64,000 nt of DNA, taken from Morganella sibonii. GTDB taxonomy: Bacteria; Pseudomonadota; Gammaproteobacteria; Enterobacterales; Enterobacteriaceae. The DNA is taken from NCBI RefSeq assembly GCF_040560245.1, contig NZ_JAKMWP010000007.1; one strand, given 5' to 3'. Shown here in pieces: positions 42,015 to 49,422 of the stretch (its first letter is position 1; every line of letters starts with the position of its first letter). The notes under the pieces were generated by a model. The model did not search any database. It was not told the origin of the DNA and saw nothing but the letters and a program-made list of their open reading frames with translations. Position numbers and translations under genes: made by a program.

Positions 42015-44519
42015 ATGTCTGATTTTGATCGTGAACCCACCGGCCGCAGGGGCAGTAAAGCCTCTGCCGGTAAAAAAAGAGGGCGCTCAGACCGCCGTCG
42101 CCGCCGGGATGAGGATTATGACGATGATATTGAATACGATGATGAATTTGGTGATGACGAGCCGGATGATGATTATGACGATGAAGAGGATACTGCGCGC
42201 ATGAGTAAAAAAGGGCGCAAAAACAAGCCGCCTAAACGACGCTGGCGCTGGTTCTGGTTCCTGGTCAAACTCGGCATTGTGATGGCTATCCTGCTGGGGA
42301 TCTACGGCGTTTATCTGGCCGGAAAAATCAGTGACCGCCTGGACGGCAAAGTCTGGGATCTGCCTGCCGCGGTTTACGGACGTACCGTTAACCTTGAGCC
42401 GGGTATGGATTACAGCCTGAATGAAATGGTTAAACTGCTGGAAGGCATGCAGTACCGCAAAGTCACCAAAATCACCCGTGCCGGTGAATTTTCCGTGACC
42501 GGTAATACCATTCAGATGCTGCGTCGCCCGTTTGATTTCCCGGACAGTAAAGAGGGGCAGATAAATGCCCGTCTGACCTTCGGCAGCAGCGGACTGGAAA
42601 AAATAGAAAACGTGGATAACGGCCGCGAATTCGGCTTTTTCCGCCTCGACCCGAAACTGATCACCATGATGCAGTCCGCGAATGGTGAGCAGCGTCTGTT
42701 CCTGGCCCGCAGCGGCTTCCCGGATGAGCTGGTCAAAGCCCTGCTGGTGACCGAAGACCGCAATTTCTATGAACATGACGGTATCAGCATCACCTCTATC
42801 GGACGTGCCCTGCTGGCAAACCTGACGGCGGGACGTGCGGTACAGGGCGGCAGTACCCTGACACAGCAGCTGGTGAAAAACCTGTTCTTATCCAACGAAC
42901 GGACACTGGTGCGTAAAGCCAATGAAGCCTATATGGCACTCATTATGGATTACCGCTACGACAAAGACCGTATCCTGGAACTGTACCTCAACGAAGTCTA
43001 TCTGGGGCAGAGCGGGGATGAACAGATCCGCGGCTTCCCGCTGGCGAGCCTCTATTATTTCGGCCGTCCGGTGGATGAGCTGAGCCTCGACCAGGTGGCA
43101 CTGCTGGTGGGTATGGTGAAAGGGGCGTCAGTCTATAATCCGTGGCGTAACCCGAAAAATGCACTTGAGCGCCGTAACGTGGTGCTGAAACTCCTGCAAA
43201 CCCAGGGCGGTGTTATCGATCAGGAAATGTATGATGTCCTGAGCGCGCGTCCGCTGGGTGTGAAAGAGAAAAGTGGTGTGATCACGCCGCAGCCTGCGTT
43301 TATGCAGCTGGTTCGCCAGGAACTGCGCGAGAAGCTCGGCGATAAAGTGGATGATCTGTCCGGGGTGAAAATCTTCACCACGCTTGATCCGGTTTCACAG
43401 GATGCGGCTGAAAATGCCGTTGAGGAAGGCGTGAAAGCCATCCGTGCGGAACGTAAAAAGCCGGAGCTGGAAGGCGCGATGGTGGTGGTTGACCGCATCA
43501 GCGGCGAAGTCCGCGCGATGGTCGGCGGCTCCCAGCCGCAGTTTGCCGGGTTTAACCGCGCGATGGCAGCGGAGCGCTCTATCGGCTCACTGGCAAAACC
43601 GATGACCTATCTTACCGCATTGGGTATTCCGGACTCTTACCGTCTGAATACCTGGCTGGACGATCAGCCGCTGACCATTAACGTGCCCGGCGGCGGCGGG
43701 ACCTGGTCACCGCGTAACGACAGCAAAACCTTCAGCGGCCGTGTGATGCTGGTGGATGGTCTGGCGCGCTCTATCAACGTGCCGACGGTTAACCTCGGTA
43801 TGGCGGTCGGTCTGGATGCGGTAGCCGATACCTTTATCCGCCTTGGCGCACCGCCGAAAAATATCCAGAAAGTTCCGGCGATGCTGCTCGGCGCGGTAAA
43901 CCTGACGCCATTGCAGGTTTCTCAGCTGTTCCAGACCATCGGCAGCGGCGGTAACCGCGCGACATTGTCCGCTCTGCGTTCAGTGATTGCGGAAGACGGT
44001 ACGGTGATTTACCAGAGCTTCCCGCAGGCGCAACGTGCTGTTACCCCGCAGGCGGCCTATATGACGCTCTACGGCATGCAGCAGGTAGTGGAACGCGGTA
44101 CCGCAGCGCGTCGTCTGGGATCGAAATTCGGTAAATACCATCTGGCCGGGAAAACCGGGACCACCAACCTGATGCGCGACAGCTGGTTTGTCGGTATCGA
44201 CGGCAAAGAAGTCACCGTATCCTGGATGGGACTGGATGATAACAGCCCGTCCGGCCTGTACGGCGGCTCCGGTGCGCTGGTGCTCTACGGCCGTTATCTG
44301 GATAATCAGCCGCCGCTGGCGCTGAACCTCACACCGCCGGAAGATATCGCAGAGATGGCAGTGGATGCAGACGGAAACTTTGTCTGCAACGGCGTGGGTG
44401 TCACCCGGACATTACCGGTCTGGACAACAGATGCACAGGCACTGTGCGGACAGCAGGCACCGGCTCAGCAGCAGGGCGAAGAAGCCCCGGGCTGGCTGAA
44501 AGAGATGTTTGAACAGTAA
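42015..44519 (+). CDS. mrcB: Penicillin-binding protein 1B
   Basis: Bifunctional peptidoglycan glycosyltransferase/transpeptidase, 834 residues. Acidic/basic cytoplasmic head (DEDYDDDIEYDDEFG), one membrane helix at ~75-100, UB2H-like region, GT51 motifs VTEDRNFYEHDG and QGGSTLTQQLVKN, then transpeptidase motifs SIGSLAKP (SxxK), RSINVP (SxN) and GKTGTTN (KTG). Ends WLKEMFEQ. Full length and apparently active; terminator directly behind. Confidence 0.97.
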   Translation: MSDFDREPTGRRGSKASAGKKRGRSDRRRRRDEDYDDDIEYDDEFGDDEPDDDYDDEEDTARMSKKGRKNKPPKRRWRWFWFLVKLGIVMAILLGIYGVYLAGKISDRLDGKVWDLPAAVYGRTVNLEPGMDYSLNEMVKLLEGMQYRKVTKITRAGEFSVTGNTIQMLRRPFDFPDSKEGQINARLTFGSSGLEKIENVDNGREFGFFRLDPKLITMMQSANGEQRLFLARSGFPDELVKALLVTEDRNFYEHDGISITSIGRALLANLTAGRAVQGGSTLTQQLVKNLFLSNERTLVRKANEAYMALIMDYRYDKDRILELYLNEVYLGQSGDEQIRGFPLASLYYFGRPVDELSLDQVALLVGMVKGASVYNPWRNPKNALERRNVVLKLLQTQGGVIDQEMYDVLSARPLGVKEKSGVITPQPAFMQLVRQELREKLGDKVDDLSGVKIFTTLDPVSQDAAENAVEEGVKAIRAERKKPELEGAMVVVDRISGEVRAMVGGSQPQFAGFNRAMAAERSIGSLAKPMTYLTALGIPDSYRLNTWLDDQPLTINVPGGGGTWSPRNDSKTFSGRVMLVDGLARSINVPTVNLGMAVGLDAVADTFIRLGAPPKNIQKVPAMLLGAVNLTPLQVSQLFQTIGSGGNRATLSALRSVIAEDGTVIYQSFPQAQRAVTPQAAYMTLYGMQQVVERGTAARRLGSKFGKYHLAGKTGTTNLMRDSWFVGIDGKEVTVSWMGLDDNSPSGLYGGSGALVLYGRYLDNQPPLALNLTPPEDIAEMAVDADGNFVCNGVGVTRTLPVWTTDAQALCGQQAPAQQQGEEAPGWLKEMFEQ

Positions 44520-44543
44520 TCCCTGTTCCGTAAGAAGCACTGA

Positions 44544-44572
44544 AAAACCCGCCGCAAGGCGGGTTTTGTTTT
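44544..44572 (+). terminator. mrcB terminator
   Basis: Stem AAAACCCGCC/GGCGGGTTTT with GCAA loop followed by GTTTT. Confidence 0.92.
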
Positions 44573-44587
44573 AGGGTATACGCCCAG

Positions 44588-44638
44588 CTGTTGCATGATG
44601 AGTAACACCCTGATACGGTGTTACTCATCATGCAACAG
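44588..44638. repeat. Perfect inverted repeat with 22-bp arms upstream of the orphan antitoxin gene
   Basis: Arms at 44588-44609 and 44617-44638 (outer sequence CTGTTGCATGATGAG) around loop CTGATAC. It ends 29 nt before the antitoxin ATG and is followed by ATATTTTT. It could be an autoregulatory operator for the HigA-type protein, a second terminator, or the scar of a lost element. It is separate from the mrcB terminator. Confidence 0.7.
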
Positions 44639-44667
44639 ATATTTTTAAACTTGGGGGATTATCACTG

Positions 44668-45018
44668 ATGAAACACGCTATTGTTTCACATCCCGGTACA
44701 ATCGTAGCCAATATACTGACTGATCTGGGTGTGGGAGTCCGTCAGTTTGCCGGAAATATCGGGGTAACACCGGCAACGGTTTCCCGGTTTTTATCAGGTA
44801 AAACGGCGCTGACCCCGGCACTGGCGATACGGATAGCGGCAGCGTTAGGCAGCAACCCGGCATTCTGGCTGCGCTTACAGGCAAATTATGATTTGCACCG
44901 CCTGGAAAAGGAAATCGATATTTCGGGGATCACGCTGTACGGCGATTCTGAAGAAGATGTATGGCTTAATGAACTGTCGGATGAACGTACGGAATCACCT
45001 GAATTTGAAAAGAAATAG
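44668..45018 (+). CDS. Orphan HigA-family antitoxin / XRE regulator
   Basis: 116 residues. N-terminal HigA-type HTH: SHPGTIVANILTDLGVGVRQFA, then VTPATVSRFLSGKTALTPALAIRIAAALG and NPAFWLRLQANYDL, the standard addiction-module antitoxin pattern. C-terminal tail ~90-116 is acidic and not conserved in short HigA proteins. GGGGG ribosome site. No HigB/RelE toxin gene exists on either side: mrcB ends 148 bp upstream, and the next gene downstream is the AT-rich GIY-YIG-like gene. It may be a remnant, or a regulator of itself or of that neighbour. Confidence 0.85.
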   Translation: MKHAIVSHPGTIVANILTDLGVGVRQFAGNIGVTPATVSRFLSGKTALTPALAIRIAAALGSNPAFWLRLQANYDLHRLEKEIDISGITLYGDSEEDVWLNELSDERTESPEFEKK

Positions 45019-45541
45019 CACCGGTCAGTCATGAAGTGATCCCATAACGTCGGACGAGAAAAATAGTAAGAAAACACAACAGATGCTGATAATGCCTGAT
45101 AGTGAACAGTTAATCCTTCACGAAACGGATAAATCAGAATAAAGCCAGTGTGTATGACTGCAATTATTTCAGTCGGCTGTATTAGTTCAGATTAGGTTTG
45201 ATACAACCTGTGACGTGAATCTAATCTGATGGACTGCTTTGTGCCAAGAGCAGACATTGCTGATGTTACAATGTGTTATTCAGCCGGGAACAGGTCAGTC
45301 AGTTGGTGATGGGAGTAAGTTGTCGCACGCCATCACCGCTAGCGGGGATTCTTGACTGTACGCACTTTAAGTTACAGTTGCTTCATAGTGTTACTATTGA
45401 TGAAAAATTGATTCCTAATATAATTAACGAAAAATTAAAGAGATATAAAAATGAGCGGCTTTTTTAGTTTCAATAGAAACGTTTCTTTAATTACAGTTTT
45501 TGCAAGTTTAGATACATAATTCATCCGTTCAGGAGATCGTT
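45019..45541. other. 0.5-kb AT-rich non-coding stretch in accessory island
   Basis: No convincing gene. Notable: inverted repeat GGTGATGG (45305-45312)/CCATCACC (45330-45337), and a second ACTGTA (45355-45360)/TACAGT (45373-45378) around a TTGACT. These could form the control region of the AT-rich gene downstream. A 22-codon frame starting at 45451 is not supported. Confidence 0.4.
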
Positions 45542-46537
45542 ATGATAGGTAAAAGAAAATTTTTCTCAGAGTTTTCTGTGGGTATTACTTCAAATGGTTG
45601 GTTGATGTTCACACCAGATCAGTTGCATACCGAAGGTAAAATGAATGATGCTCATCAGGATATATCAGATAATAGCCATATTTATCTCATATGTAAAAAG
45701 CCTAAAGCCAATTGCAGCAATGAAGAACCGGTTATCAGCATAGATCAGGTTACTGGTAAAGTTATTAGCCGTATTGATGGAGCGGAGGTAGTATCGGAGT
45801 ATTCGTTTCCTTTTGCATTTATAGAAGACGAGGTTGCTTTAAGAGTTTCCAGTTATCCGCATAGAAAAATTGAAACTGTCAATGCCGATGGTGAAGTGAA
45901 TAGGCATTGGCCAAGCGAAGTGTTAGCCTTGTTTACAAGAAATCCTATTTATTACGATTTAGAAGTGTTATATGTCGGCCAAGCCTATGCGGATGGAAAG
46001 AGAACCGCTATTGATCGCTTAAAGAGTCATTCAACACTTCAGAAAATTCTGGCTGATACAATGAATGATTTTCCTGATGATCAAATATATATTCTCACTC
46101 TAGTATATAGCGATTATATTCTTTTAAGTTCATTTAATGGGGTTGATAAAACATGTATAAGTGGTCAGGAAGATCTTGCGCGTCTTAAAAGCATAATAGA
46201 TAACCATCTTTCTAAGAAAGAAATCGTTTGTCTAGCTGAGGCCGGTCTTATTCGTTACTTTAATCCTAGATATAATATAACTTATAAAAGTAGTTTTCCT
46301 TCTTCAGATCAAAAAATACTTTCTGGTTGCTTTGGTTTGGATTTTTCAGGTTTGTCGGTAGAAATAGAATTAAATAATTCTACATTAAGACTATATTCTA
46401 AAGATGTCAGCGTAAAGTGCCATCATACAGCGATGTTTAATTTGGTTGACGAAAAAGAAAGATTGGGTTTTTTTGCGTTAAGTAACGGAAATACAGATCC
46501 AATTACGATGACAGGAGTAATTCCCCTGACAAAGTGA
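45542..46537 (+). CDS. AT-rich hypothetical protein with GIY-YIG-like motifs
   Basis: 331 residues, visibly AT-rich compared with neighbours, suggesting horizontal origin. Family not recognised. The centre resembles a GIY-YIG nuclease: EVLYVGQAYADGKRTAIDRL at residues 141-160 (YVG core, then Arg159) with KSH at 161-163, and AEAGLIRYFNPRYN at 232-245, equivalent to the catalytic-glutamate helix and the following F-x-P-x-YN of that fold. The first ~125 residues and the last ~85 are without recognisable domains. GGAGATCG ribosome site. Between an orphan antitoxin and small accessory genes; a defence or mobile-element role is plausible but not shown. Confidence 0.6.
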   Translation: MIGKRKFFSEFSVGITSNGWLMFTPDQLHTEGKMNDAHQDISDNSHIYLICKKPKANCSNEEPVISIDQVTGKVISRIDGAEVVSEYSFPFAFIEDEVALRVSSYPHRKIETVNADGEVNRHWPSEVLALFTRNPIYYDLEVLYVGQAYADGKRTAIDRLKSHSTLQKILADTMNDFPDDQIYILTLVYSDYILLSSFNGVDKTCISGQEDLARLKSIIDNHLSKKEIVCLAEAGLIRYFNPRYNITYKSSFPSSDQKILSGCFGLDFSGLSVEIELNNSTLRLYSKDVSVKCHHTAMFNLVDEKERLGFFALSNGNTDPITMTGVIPLTK

Positions 46538-46577
46538 TATTGCAGGTTAAAAAACATCTAACTTCAGCTAATCTTGC

Positions 46578-46608
46578 ATGCTGCTCTATCCTAGATTTAG
46601 AGCAGCAT
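46578..46608 (+). terminator. Possible terminator of the GIY-YIG-like gene
   Basis: Perfect 11-bp stem ATGCTGCTCTA/TAGAGCAGCAT with 9-nt loop, 40 nt after the stop codon; only a weak T-tail follows. The remaining stretch to 46896 is AT-rich with no gene seen. Confidence 0.5.
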
Positions 46609-46896
46609 CGTTAACTTTCTGTGTTGATGATATTTACTTTCTGAAACTATGAAACATGTAAAATAATGGATACTTTTTGGGGTATCTAATTAATTGAAAT
46701 AATATAAAAATAATAATGTTATATTGCGATGAATAGTTGTACAACCAAAGCGACAGCGACCTTAGAGTTAGGGATGGGGTGTCCTCAGTAATGTCCGTTT
46801 CTCACTCGCAGTGGACCTTCAATGTCACGTGTCCATCTGCTATGTGCCAGGATCAGGCGTTATGAAAAAAGTAATAAGTAATTTCGAGTCAGGTCA

Positions 46897-47160
46897 TTAG
46901 TATTCAAATGAAACTCCAGTCATAGCTTTTAAGAATCGGCAAAGGTCATTCCCAGCATCCTCAATCGTATGAAAACTAGCAGAGTCTACACATCCGGATT
47001 CTCGCTCATTAAGATGCGCAATGAATGCTGGTGTTGGATCTTGTCCTGTTAAGCTTCTGAATCTGACAGCATCAACACGCCAGCGATACATTTCCCCATA
47101 CCGCTGAACTCCCCTGATACCTGTGCTGGTGTTGCTCGTTGCTTTAATGGAAATTGACAT
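46897..47160 (-). CDS. Small AP2-like domain protein
   Basis: 87 residues from the ATG at 47160, which has AGGAAA about 6 nt upstream; the frame continues open upstream to 47298 without a ribosome site. N-terminal SNTSTGIRGVQRYGEMYRWR resembles AP2-type DNA-binding domains found in phage homing nucleases and mobile elements. The rest (HTIEDAGNDLCRFLKAM) is unassigned. It may be the remnant of a longer mobile gene. Low certainty. Confidence 0.45.
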   Translation of the reverse strand: MSISIKATSNTSTGIRGVQRYGEMYRWRVDAVRFRSLTGQDPTPAFIAHLNERESGCVDSASFHTIEDAGNDLCRFLKAMTGVSFEY

Positions 47161-47370
47161 AACGGATTTCCTATTACGTGGAATGGCAGTCATCACTGCA
47201 TAGTTTTCGTAAAATTTTTCTGCGCATTTTATAGCGGAATCGCTACTGCCTTGATAACAGTGTTTATTATAGTTTGCTGCTGTAATTTCATCCCACAAGA
47301 AACAGCAGCTCTTCGCTCATAACAGACTTGATAACCATCCGGCCTGTCCTTTGCGAGCCAACAGCAGACG

Positions 47371-47712
47371 TTAAGCGTAAGTTGACGGATCATACTCCCA
47401 CTGTGATTCGTCACTGTAAATCGTACCTTCATCATCCATCACCCGGGCATTAAGGTGCTTTGCAATCTGCAACATCTTTCTGTACAGGCCTGTATCAGGC
47501 CATTTGGTATAAATATTACCTGCGCTCCAGTCAAGCCATGGTTCTTCGTACAACGAGGGGCCAGACCACAAGGCGTGGTAATCGCCGTTTATAATATATC
47601 TGTTTAATTCATTATCGTTATTAATGTAGTTAAGCCATTCATCAGCGGTTATTTGCGCATCTTCATTTTCTACCCAAAATTCAGCTCTCGTTATATGAAA
47701 TTCAACACCCAT
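47371..47712 (-). CDS. Small conserved hypothetical protein
   Basis: 113-residue acidic, Trp-rich cytoplasmic protein: VEFHITRAEFW at the start, HALWSGPSL, EPWLDWSAGNIYTKWPD, RKMLQIAKHLNARVMDDEGTIYSDE. From memory this matches a widespread uncharacterised family starting with a xxHITR-x-x-W motif and ending in a GDDGExY-like segment. Some of these sit near toxin genes, so an immunity role is possible but unproven. AAGGAG lies 6 nt before the ATG, so translation is well supported. Next to the fdn operon terminator. Confidence 0.7.
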   Translation of the reverse strand: MGVEFHITRAEFWVENEDAQITADEWLNYINNDNELNRYIINGDYHALWSGPSLYEEPWLDWSAGNIYTKWPDTGLYRKMLQIAKHLNARVMDDEGTIYSDESQWEYDPSTYA

Positions 47713-47805
47713 AGCATCTCCTTAACGCTGGTACAGACTTCACCAGACCAATAATTATTCCCAACCTGCAAAACCCGTCACTATTCCGGACGAAAATTAA
47801 ACCAT

Positions 47806-47851
47806 AAAAAACTGCGCCGCATTCGTTGCATTGAACGTTTGCGGCGCAGTT
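47806..47851 (-). terminator. fdnGHI terminator
   Basis: Stem AACTGCGCCGC/GCGGCGCAGTT with 20-nt loop; on the minus strand followed by TTTTATGG. Ends the formate dehydrogenase operon. Confidence 0.85.
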
Positions 47852-47873
47852 CACAGTTAAAAGCCGGTGACGA

Positions 47874-48530
47874 TTACCTCTCCTGCTTCGCTTCCTCAGC
47901 AGCTTCTTCGGCTTCCACTTCTTCATACCAGCGCGGGTGATGTTTCTTCGCCCAGCGGCGGCTGACTTTACCTTCCACCATACCTTTGATTGACCCTTTT
48001 ACCCAGAAAGCCATATACATATGGATCAGGATGGCGTGGATCAGGATGATGGCCGCCGTTGCGTGGATCAGCAGGCTCCAGCGGATCATCCACATCGGGA
48101 AGTAGTGCGCAAAGTACGGACGCCAGATGATGATCCCGGTGGCCAGCAGCACGAAAATCATGCTCATAATGCTCCAGAACATCATTTTTTGTCCGGCGTT
48201 GTATTTTCCGACACGCGCCACATGGTGCTCGTTGCCTTTCAGTACCTCGATAATGTTTTTAATCCACGGCAGATCTTCTCTGTCCGGGATGTTGTGCTTA
48301 ACGAAGCGGAAAAACATAAACATCAGCACGACGAAAATCAGCACACCGAAGAACGGGTGCAGAATACGCCCCATCGCCGGTGTCCCGAACGTTTCTGTCA
48401 GCCATTGCAGTGTCGGGAAAAACAGCGCAATACCGGATAAGGAGACCAGGAAAAAGCAGATCACCACTGTCCAGTGACAGGCACGATCAATAAACTTCGT
48501 GCGGACAATCATTTTGCTTTTCTTACTCAT
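47874..48530 (-). CDS. fdnI: Formate dehydrogenase-N cytochrome b556 subunit
   Basis: 218 residues from the ATG at 48530, giving the E. coli FdnI start (SKMIVRTKFIDRACHW). Four membrane helices with haem/quinone-site histidines (RACHWTVV, RILHPFFG, SLLIHATAAIILIHAILIHMYMAFWVKG). Closer to FdnI than FdoI. Transfers electrons from FdnH to menaquinone. Acidic tail EEVEAEEAAEEAKQ. Overlaps the fdnH end by 8 bp. Confidence 0.95.
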   Translation of the reverse strand: MSKKSKMIVRTKFIDRACHWTVVICFFLVSLSGIALFFPTLQWLTETFGTPAMGRILHPFFGVLIFVVLMFMFFRFVKHNIPDREDLPWIKNIIEVLKGNEHHVARVGKYNAGQKMMFWSIMSMIFVLLATGIIIWRPYFAHYFPMWMIRWSLLIHATAAIILIHAILIHMYMAFWVKGSIKGMVEGKVSRRWAKKHHPRWYEEVEAEEAAEEAKQER

Positions 48531-49413
48531 GGTGAGTTTCCTCCTCTTCCTCATCGTCCGTTTCTTTGTTCGGGCCGATCCCCACATAGTGGAATACCAG
48601 TCCGGCAAAGGTGGCGATAAACCCGATAGCCGACAGCGGTTTCAGTACCCCTTTCCAGAGATCGATTGGTGTATCAATCTGCGGATCTTTCGGCAGCCCG
48701 TGATAGAGCTCCGGATTATCCGCGTGCTGAAGCACATACATCACGTGTGTGCCGCCGACACCGTCCGGATTGTAGATACCGGCATTGGCAAAGCCGCGTT
48801 TTTGCAGTTTCTGCACACGCTCATCCGCCACTTCCAGCATGTCTTTTTTGGTGCCGAAATGAATAGCGCCGGTCGGACAGGTTTTCACACAGGCCGGTTC
48901 CTGGCCCACGCTGACCCGGTCAACACAGAGTGTGCATTTGTACACCCGGTTATCTTTCGGATTCAGACGCGGGATATTGAACGGACAACCCGCAATACAG
49001 TAGCCGCAGCCGATACAGTGTTCTGACTGGAAATCAACGATACCGTTAGCATACTGAATAATGGCACCGGCAGACGGGCAGGCTTTCAGGCAGCCCGGGT
49101 CCGAACAGTGCATGCAGCCATCCTTGCGGATCAGCCACTCCAGTTTGCCGTTCTCTTTGGTTTCGCTGAACCGCATGACAGTCCAGGACTTGGCGCTGAG
49201 ATCGGTCGGGTTATCATAAACCCCGGTACAGAACCCGACGTCATCCCGGATATCATTCCACTCGGAACAGGCCACCTGACAGGCTTTACAGCCGATACAG
49301 GTGGATACATCGATCAGCTTGGCGACTTCAAACTTGTCGTCACGGGCCTGAGGAGGCGGCGTTATGCTGTTGGTCGCAGAACGTTTGATAATGTCTTGAG
49401 ATTGCATGGACAT
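48523..49413 (-). CDS. fdnH: Formate dehydrogenase-N iron-sulfur subunit
   Basis: 296 residues with four [4Fe-4S] motifs: CIGCKACQVACSEWND, CMHCSDPGCLKACP, CIGCGYCIAGCPFNIP and CTLCVDRVSVGQEPACVKTCP, plus one C-terminal membrane helix (PLSAIGFIATFAGLVFHYVG). Relays electrons from the molybdenum site to FdnI. Begins 9 nt after fdnG. Confidence 0.96.
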   Translation of the reverse strand: MSMQSQDIIKRSATNSITPPPQARDDKFEVAKLIDVSTCIGCKACQVACSEWNDIRDDVGFCTGVYDNPTDLSAKSWTVMRFSETKENGKLEWLIRKDGCMHCSDPGCLKACPSAGAIIQYANGIVDFQSEHCIGCGYCIAGCPFNIPRLNPKDNRVYKCTLCVDRVSVGQEPACVKTCPTGAIHFGTKKDMLEVADERVQKLQKRGFANAGIYNPDGVGGTHVMYVLQHADNPELYHGLPKDPQIDTPIDLWKGVLKPLSAIGFIATFAGLVFHYVGIGPNKETDDEEEEETHHE

Positions 49414-49422
49414 AATTCCTCC

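Noticed and set aside
45273..45467. 64-residue frame in the accessory island
   Set aside because: Crosses two inverted repeats, has no ribosome site, and resembles no family; not called as a gene.
47702..47926. 74-residue frame overlapping the fdn terminator
   Set aside because: It runs through the terminator hairpin and the end of fdnI; not credible.
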